Origin: Caldifarciminota bacterium
GTDB lineage: Bacteria > Hydrothermota > UBA3073
Assembly (NCBI GenBank): GCA_023129165.1
Contig: JAGMCL010000042.1
Coordinates: 1-55,980, forward strand
DNA length: 55,980 bases
Direction: 5' to 3'
How positions within the stretch are numbered: position 1 is the first letter of the stretch; each line of letters starts with the position of its first letter. The translations under genes were made by a program, and so were the position numbers. Under the pieces are notes generated by a model, which did no database searches, was not told where the DNA came from, and saw only the letters and a list, made by a program, of their open reading frames with translations. This document shows positions 51,884 to 55,980 of the stretch, one piece after another.

Positions 51884-52180
51884 GAAACCACAAGATTACA
51901 CAAGATATTCACAAGATTATTCTTCTTTTTTCTAATTTATCTTAACCAAAGTTTAGAAGTAATTACACTCTATATTTTGTAACCCTTAAATAATGCATCA
52001 GCTGTGCATCATCTACTTTTTTAAAACCAGTGGTAGCTTTAATCTCCACAACAACCTTACCAAGAAACCGTTTACCAATTCATTATGAACTTCTATTGCC
52101 GCACCTATGATTTCATAATTCAGGTCTTTATATAACCATTTTTATTATCTGTGTTCATCTTGTGTCATCTCGTGGTTAAA
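51884..52180. mobile_element. Cassette-like element: GxxExxY remnant between imperfect inverted ends
   Basis: The left end (51884-51920: aaccacaagattacacaaga...) and the right end (52142-52180, read on the minus strand: aaccacgagatgacacaaga...) are imperfect inverted copies of about 34 bp. They enclose the degraded GxxExxY gene and little else. This layout suggests a small non-autonomous element that carried the gene. It fills the polX-porB gap; no transposase is present. Confidence 0.45.
51963..52135 (-). pseudogene. GxxExxY-family protein, internally deleted pseudogene
   Basis: Minus-strand translation gives DLNYEIIGAAIEVHNELVNG, the N-terminal signature of the GxxExxY family. After a frame change it continues with VVVEIKATTGFKKVDDAQLM and HYLRVTKYRV, then stop: the family's C-terminal region cut short. 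Intact members are about 125 residues; the middle 60-70 are missing here, and no good start codon remains. The family's role is not well known. It is a remnant, not a working gene. Confidence 0.7.
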
Positions 52181-52193
52181 TTTTTAAAATTTC

Positions 52194-53072
52194 TCAAGCA
52201 CTTTCACATCTTTTAAGTAGTCTTTCATATTCCTTATCGACGTTCATTTGAATAGTTTGTACATCCTCTTCTTTTAAATGCCTGAATCTTCCCTGAAGTT
52301 TGAGGTAATCTATTACTGGGGTACCTTTGGATTTCTTGGATAATTTCCATATCTCACCATTTTCTACCTCAAACAAGGGAAAAATATTTGTCTCAACTAC
52401 AAGCTTTGCAAGTTTTATAGTGTCATCAGGACGACTCCTCCATCCAGTAGGACAAGGTGCAATTATATGGAGAAATTTCGTTCCCTCACTCTCTTTTGCT
52501 TTCTTTACCTTTTTTATCAAATCCTCAGGATATCCTATTGAAGCAGTAGCAGTATAAGAAATGCGGTGTGCAGCCATAATTGCAACTATATCCTTCTTGG
52601 GTCTATTCTTTGGATGTTTGACTGGTGTCGTGGTTGTCCAGGCACCATAAGGTGTGGCTGATGAACGTTGAATACCCGTGTTCATATATGCCTCATTATC
52701 GTAACAGACATATATCATATCATCTCCCCTTTCTGCAGCACCTGATAATGCCTGTATTCCTATATCAAAAGTTCCTCCATCTCCTGCCCAGGCAAGAACT
52801 GTGGTTTCCTTACGTCCAAGTACATCAAGACCTGCCTTAATACCCGAGGCAGCAGAAGCAGCTGTTTCAAAGGCAGTGTGCCAAATAGGAACTCCATAAG
52901 CAGTATAGGGAAATGGACCATCTATAACTGTACAACAGCATGCAGGTATACTCATAATAGTATTTCTTCCAAGACCCTTCAGAACAAACCTAACTGCAAG
53001 AGCTGCCCCACATCCCTGACAGGCAAGATGACCTGGACTCATTATCTCTTCTTCTGGAATTGTAAGACGCAT
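52194..53072 (-). CDS. porB: Pyruvate:ferredoxin oxidoreductase, beta subunit
   Basis: A 292-residue thiamine-diphosphate-binding subunit. The TPP motif is AWAGDGGTFDIGIQALSGAA (95-114), extended by YDNEAYMNTG (124-133). The iron-sulfur cysteines are in ACQGCGAA (17-24), with further ones at about 45 and in IIAPCPTGW near 210. The SSATPYGAWTT segment is typical of pyruvate rather than 2-oxoglutarate enzymes. The start at 53072 follows GGGGGG; an upstream ATG adds 13 odd residues. Last gene of porG-porD-porA-porB, converting pyruvate and CoA to acetyl-CoA, CO2 and reduced ferredoxin. Confidence 0.94.
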   Translation of the reverse strand: MRLTIPEEEIMSPGHLACQGCGAALAVRFVLKGLGRNTIMSIPACCCTVIDGPFPYTAYGVPIWHTAFETAASAASGIKAGLDVLGRKETTVLAWAGDGGTFDIGIQALSGAAERGDDMIYVCYDNEAYMNTGIQRSSATPYGAWTTTTPVKHPKNRPKKDIVAIMAAHRISYTATASIGYPEDLIKKVKKAKESEGTKFLHIIAPCPTGWRSRPDDTIKLAKLVVETNIFPLFEVENGEIWKLSKKSKGTPVIDYLKLQGRFRHLKEEDVQTIQMNVDKEYERLLKRCESA

Positions 53073-53238
53073 AGAACCCCCCGATAAAATTTTCAAAATC
53101 CTAATTTCCAATTTCTAACAAAATTCCAAATACCAAAAACTTAATAATAGTCCAGAGGTTAATACTCTTTTTCTATCTTTTATACTTTACATTCGTCATT
53201 CGACATTTTATTGGATATTGGTAATTGGAAATTTGATA
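53073..53238. repeat. porA-porB spacer made of repeat A and leader repeat B
   Basis: Reading along the operon, porA's stop is followed at once by repeat A (53205-53236, containing ccaattaccaatatccaa). porB is preceded by leader repeat B (about 53083-53117), which ends in the GGGGGG ribosome-binding site. The porG-porD spacer has the same order of parts. Confidence 0.6.
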
Positions 53239-54390
53239 TTATCGCTTCAACCCTATCCAGATAAGCTCTTCTGGCTTATCACTCTCTTCTGTTCTCTTAA
53301 CTATTTCTATTATTGATTCTGGTGTTACATCCCTTCCACCAAGTCCAGCAATGTATCCCCATATCGGTGGTCTGTTAGAGAGGTTATAGAGTGCAGATTT
53401 AACCTCTGCAAAGAATATACCGCTGTGACCAAAGGAGATATTCCTATCAATACAGGCAACCTTCTTGGCACTACCCAGTATATCTCTGACTTCATCAATG
53501 GGGAACGGTCTAAATACCCTTATCTTAAGAAGTCCTACCTTCTTTCCTTTTTCTCGTAAGATATCCACAGTTATCCGTGCGGTACCAGTTATTGTTCCCG
53601 ATGTTATGAGTATTAAATCTGCATCTTCACACTTATAATCTTCAACTAATCCATATCCTCTATCAAAAATATTTTCAAATTCTTCATTCGCCTTCTTCCA
53701 CTCGTATCTTGCCTTATTCATAGCAACTTCTATCTTATATCTTAGTTCGTAATACCACTTTGCATCTGTCAGACTACCAAATGTATGAGGATCATCTGGG
53801 TCAAGTTTATACGGTGGATCGAATGGTGGAAGATATTCATCAACCAGACTCTGTTCAGGTATGTCAACCGGTTCATATGTATGTGATAGATAGAATGCAT
53901 CAAGAACAACCATACAGGGTAAGAGCACCTTCTCTGCAACCTTGAATGATTGTATAACCGTATCCTGAACCTCCTGGTTGGATTCACAATAAACCTGCAT
54001 TATACCTGTATCTCTCTCAGAAAGAGAGTCATTTTGTTCAGTCCAGATTGACCAGGGTGGTCCCATAGCACGGTTTATGTTTCCAAGTACTATGGGAGTT
54101 CTGGCACCCACTGCCCAGTGAATCATCTCATGCATTAATGCAAGTCCCTGGGCTGATGTTGCAGTAAAAGCCCTTGCACCTGCTGCTGATGCACCTATGG
54201 AAGCAGCCATAGCAGAATGTTCTGATTCGACCTTAACAAACTTTGCATCGAGTTCCCCATTAGCACACATTTCAGAAAGTAGTTCGACAACTTGCGTCTG
54301 CGGAGTTATAGGATATGCGGCTATAACCTGAACTCTTGATAATTTTGCTCCATATGAGAGTGCGTGATTACCCATTATTACCTTCATCAT
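53239..54390 (-). CDS. porA: Pyruvate:ferredoxin oxidoreductase, alpha subunit
   Basis: A 383-residue subunit. It shows MGNHALSYGAKLSRVQVIAA followed by YPITPQTQVVE (the pyruvate/TPP-site segment), KVESEHSAMAASIGASAAGAR, TATSAQGLALMHEM, and a C-terminal transketolase-like domain with VGLLKIRVFRPFP. The start at 54390 (ATGATG; the second ATG is an alternative) has gggagg just upstream and overlaps porD's stop by 4 bp. Partner of PorB, PorG and PorD. Confidence 0.94.
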   Translation of the reverse strand: MMKVIMGNHALSYGAKLSRVQVIAAYPITPQTQVVELLSEMCANGELDAKFVKVESEHSAMAASIGASAAGARAFTATSAQGLALMHEMIHWAVGARTPIVLGNINRAMGPPWSIWTEQNDSLSERDTGIMQVYCESNQEVQDTVIQSFKVAEKVLLPCMVVLDAFYLSHTYEPVDIPEQSLVDEYLPPFDPPYKLDPDDPHTFGSLTDAKWYYELRYKIEVAMNKARYEWKKANEEFENIFDRGYGLVEDYKCEDADLILITSGTITGTARITVDILREKGKKVGLLKIRVFRPFPIDEVRDILGSAKKVACIDRNISFGHSGIFFAEVKSALYNLSNRPPIWGYIAGLGGRDVTPESIIEIVKRTEESDKPEELIWIGLKR

Positions 54391-54680
54391 CTTTCCTCCC
54401 TGTGCATAGTTATAGCCTTCCTGGGACACTCTTCTACACATATTCCGCATCCCTTACAGTAGTCATAGTCAATCACTGGAGAACCGTCTTCTTTAAGTAA
54501 AATTGCAGGTTCTGGACAGAACTTCCAGCAAATCCCACAGGGTTTACATTTATCATAATCTATTATAGGCTTCAAGTTCCTCCATGATGCGGTCTTATTC
54601 ACTCGCATGGTCGAAAGCGATACAGCCATCTCTGGCATATCATCCACTCCCTTCCAGTCTATCTTCTTAGCCTCTGACAT
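54387..54680 (-). CDS. porD: Pyruvate:ferredoxin oxidoreductase, delta (ferredoxin) subunit
   Basis: A 97-residue 2[4Fe-4S] ferredoxin-like subunit with CKPCGICWKFCPEPAILL and CKGCGICVEECPRKAI. The N-terminal 40 residues (KKIDWKGVDDMPEMAVSL) are the usual PorD extension. It carries electrons from the catalytic core to soluble ferredoxin. The start follows tgggggttat; the end overlaps porA by 4 bp. Confidence 0.93.
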   Translation of the reverse strand: MSEAKKIDWKGVDDMPEMAVSLSTMRVNKTASWRNLKPIIDYDKCKPCGICWKFCPEPAILLKEDGSPVIDYDYCKGCGICVEECPRKAITMHREER

Positions 54681-54864
54681 ATAACCCCCAGATAAAATTT
54701 CAAAATCCTAATTCCCAATTTCTAATGAAAATCCAAAGTCCTAATGCCAAATTAAATGCGATTCATATTTTTGACATTTTTCATTTGACATTTTATTGGA
54801 TATTGGTAATTGGAAATTTGACATTATCTCTTTATTGGATATTGGTAATTGGAAATTTGATACT
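54681..54864. repeat. porG-porD spacer: two copies of repeat A plus leader repeat B
   Basis: Directly after porG's stop come two copies of repeat A (54831-54860 and 54790-54821), then, next to porD, leader repeat B (about 54690-54725, containing caaaatcctaatt and ccaatttctaa), which runs into the GGGGGT site. It differs from the porB copy by only a few bases. Confidence 0.65.
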
Positions 54865-55416
54865 TTATCTTAACCTTGTATTATCATATGCTTCTTTTGC
54901 AGCCATTGCATTCTCTTCAGGTTTTGCAGGCGATTCTTCCTTTATTGCCTGTAGAATCGAGTTTAATCCAACTGTCTGAGTAGCCTTTATAAAAGCTCCT
55001 ATTATTGCTGTATTGACGATTGGTGTAGCCTTTGAACCAAGACGATGTTTAATAGCAATTTCGGTAGCATCTACAGTTGCAATTTTGAAGTTTCCCTTTA
55101 TATCTATCTTGTCTGGAGATTTAGAGGAATTTATAATTATCCATCCACCATCTTTCAAACCTTCGGTTACATTTATCTGTCCTAATAGTGTCGGATCGAG
55201 AATTATGATATGGTCGGGTTTATATATCCTGTAATGGGCACCTATGGGTTTTGTATCTATTCTTAAGAAAGCGGTCACAGGCTGCCCTCTTCGTTCGACA
55301 CCAAACTCAGGGAATGCCTGAGCCCATTTACCGTCTTTCAAAATCGCAGAGGCAAGCATTTTAGAGGCAACCACACTTCCCTGTCCTCCTCTGCCGTGTA
55401 ACCTCACTTCTATCAT
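54865..55416 (-). CDS. porG: Pyruvate:ferredoxin oxidoreductase, gamma subunit
   Basis: A 183-residue gamma subunit, first gene of the operon. Typical text: MIEVRLHGRGGQGSVVASKM (1-20), FPEFGVERRGQPVTAFLRID (about 40-59), DHIIILDPTLL and VNTAIIGAFIKAT (the CoA-side domain). Length normal. The start has the GGGGGTTTT leader. No consensus promoter was found in the 171 bp upstream, which consists of gatttttaatttttt-like and aaactaaataaacc words. Confidence 0.93.
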   Translation of the reverse strand: MIEVRLHGRGGQGSVVASKMLASAILKDGKWAQAFPEFGVERRGQPVTAFLRIDTKPIGAHYRIYKPDHIIILDPTLLGQINVTEGLKDGGWIIINSSKSPDKIDIKGNFKIATVDATEIAIKHRLGSKATPIVNTAIIGAFIKATQTVGLNSILQAIKEESPAKPEENAMAAKEAYDNTRLR

Positions 55417-55587
55417 AAAACCCCCAATAGTAATATCAAAAATTAAAGATTAAAAATCAAAATAATCATTGGTTTATTTAGTTTGTTTGGTTTATTTAGT
55501 TCATCTAGTTTATCTAAAAATTCCTGATGATATACTTTAAACTTTTAACTTTTTACTTTTGCCTTTTTATTTGTTCCTAATTGTCAA

Positions 55588-55980
55588 TTATGGCATCGTT
55601 CCCTCATCATAGTGTTCGTTAAAGTAGTTCTTGTACTTAGAAGCTGTTACCTCATCCCTTATTAATATACTTGCTTCATAATTTGTACCAAATGCAGAAG
55701 CCGTCCAGTTATGAGAACCGAGAACAACAACACCATCATCAATAATTATTAGTTTTGTATGAGAATATTTATCTGCCTTTTTTACAGATATACCTCTTAT
55801 CTTGAGATACTCTATTGCCTTGATGTTACCTATTTCTATAGTATTTAGAAGAACTCTGATATCTATACCCCTCGAGTATGCATCTGATATTGCTGAAAAT
55901 AATCCCCCGGGTTCCCCAAAGTTTTCTGTTGTATCACTTACAAGGAACATCATAACCTCAATCGAATTTTCTGCATCATC
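55588..55980 (-). CDS. Phospholipase D-like protein, 5' end outside window
   Basis: The last 130 residues of a PLD-superfamily protein; the start lies beyond the right edge. The HKD motif is SHTKLIIIDDG (His, Lys and Asp in HxKxxxxD spacing), followed by VVVLGSHNWTASAF, as in cardiolipin-synthase-like and nuclease-like members. The frame stays open to position 55980. One HKD unit is visible, so this is either the second half of a two-motif enzyme or a single-motif nuclease that dimerises. Substrate (lipid or DNA) cannot be decided. Confidence 0.85.
   Translation of the reverse strand, partial: DDAENSIEVMMFLVSDTTENFGEPGGLFSAISDAYSRGIDIRVLLNTIEIGNIKAIEYLKIRGISVKKADKYSHTKLIIIDDGVVVLGSHNWTASAFGTNYEASILIRDEVTASKYKNYFNEHYDEGTMP

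Noticed and set aside
54725-54979. 84-codon plus-strand open frame over the porG-porD spacer
   Set aside because: Its periodic sequence comes from repeat A copies and it overlaps the end of porG on the other strand.

Overview
The window is AT-rich bacterial DNA from a Gram-negative, probably anaerobic fermenter. The evidence for this is an OmpA-type protein, a TonB-dependent receptor, a PorV-like barrel and a set of secreted proteins sharing a C-terminal sorting-type domain (all outer-membrane biology), together with pyruvate:ferredoxin oxidoreductase, ferredoxin-linked EtfAB and an RnfB-like polyferredoxin (anaerobic energy metabolism). This mix suits candidate phyla of the FCB/WOR-3 kind, but no rRNA or ribosomal gene is present, so the placement is inference. 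No tRNA, rRNA, CRISPR array or transposase gene was found.

Layout. 1-3000: housekeeping genes on the minus strand (SbcD-like phosphoesterase, zinc-ribbon protein, exonuclease III, ribulose-phosphate epimerase). 3.0-3.57 kb: repeats, a promoter and a gene remnant. 3.57-7.0 kb: ornithine aminotransferase, a cation/proton antiporter, a PtsN-like EIIA and a PII-like protein. 7.4-8.9 kb: an AbiE-type type IV toxin-antitoxin pair with its own promoter and operator-like palindrome. 9.2-13.6 kb: hisS, an OmpA-like protein and a THEP1 NTPase. 13.7-24.0 kb (minus strand): a glucan module of MalF, MalG, MalE, a GH13-CBM48-GH57 fusion, a short alpha-glucan phosphorylase and MalQ. 24.56-45.05 kb (plus strand): a cell-surface module of a TonB receptor, two large paralogous secreted proteins, a PorV-like protein, two beta-propeller-like proteins, a starch-binding-like protein and a 1285-residue multidomain GH13 amylase. 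45.06-55.4 kb (minus strand): RnfB, MazG-like, PPDK/PEP-synthase regulatory protein, ferredoxin-EtfA, EtfB, DNA polymerase X, a GxxExxY pseudogene and porGDAB. The right edge holds part of a phospholipase D-like gene.

How it fits together (inference). The plus-strand module would bind and cut alpha-glucan outside the cell and bring oligosaccharides across the outer membrane. MalEFG would carry them across the inner membrane. GH13-GH57, MalQ and GlgP would turn them into glucose 1-phosphate and shorter glucans, and POR, EtfAB and RnfB would handle the electrons from pyruvate oxidation. The two glucan arms are read outward from one intergenic region in which two near-consensus promoters lie back to back with their -35 boxes only 9 bp apart. 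No SusD and no ABC ATPase are present in the window.

Two general features stand out. Seven sigma70-type promoters can be read with exactly 17-bp spacers, several with the extended -35 CTTGACTTTT, and some lead straight to a start codon with almost no leader. The intergenic DNA is crowded with short dispersed repeat families, one of which has been captured as the C-terminus of the THEP1 gene. Many genes use a GGGGG(T) ribosome-binding site, and in the por operon that site belongs to a duplicated leader.
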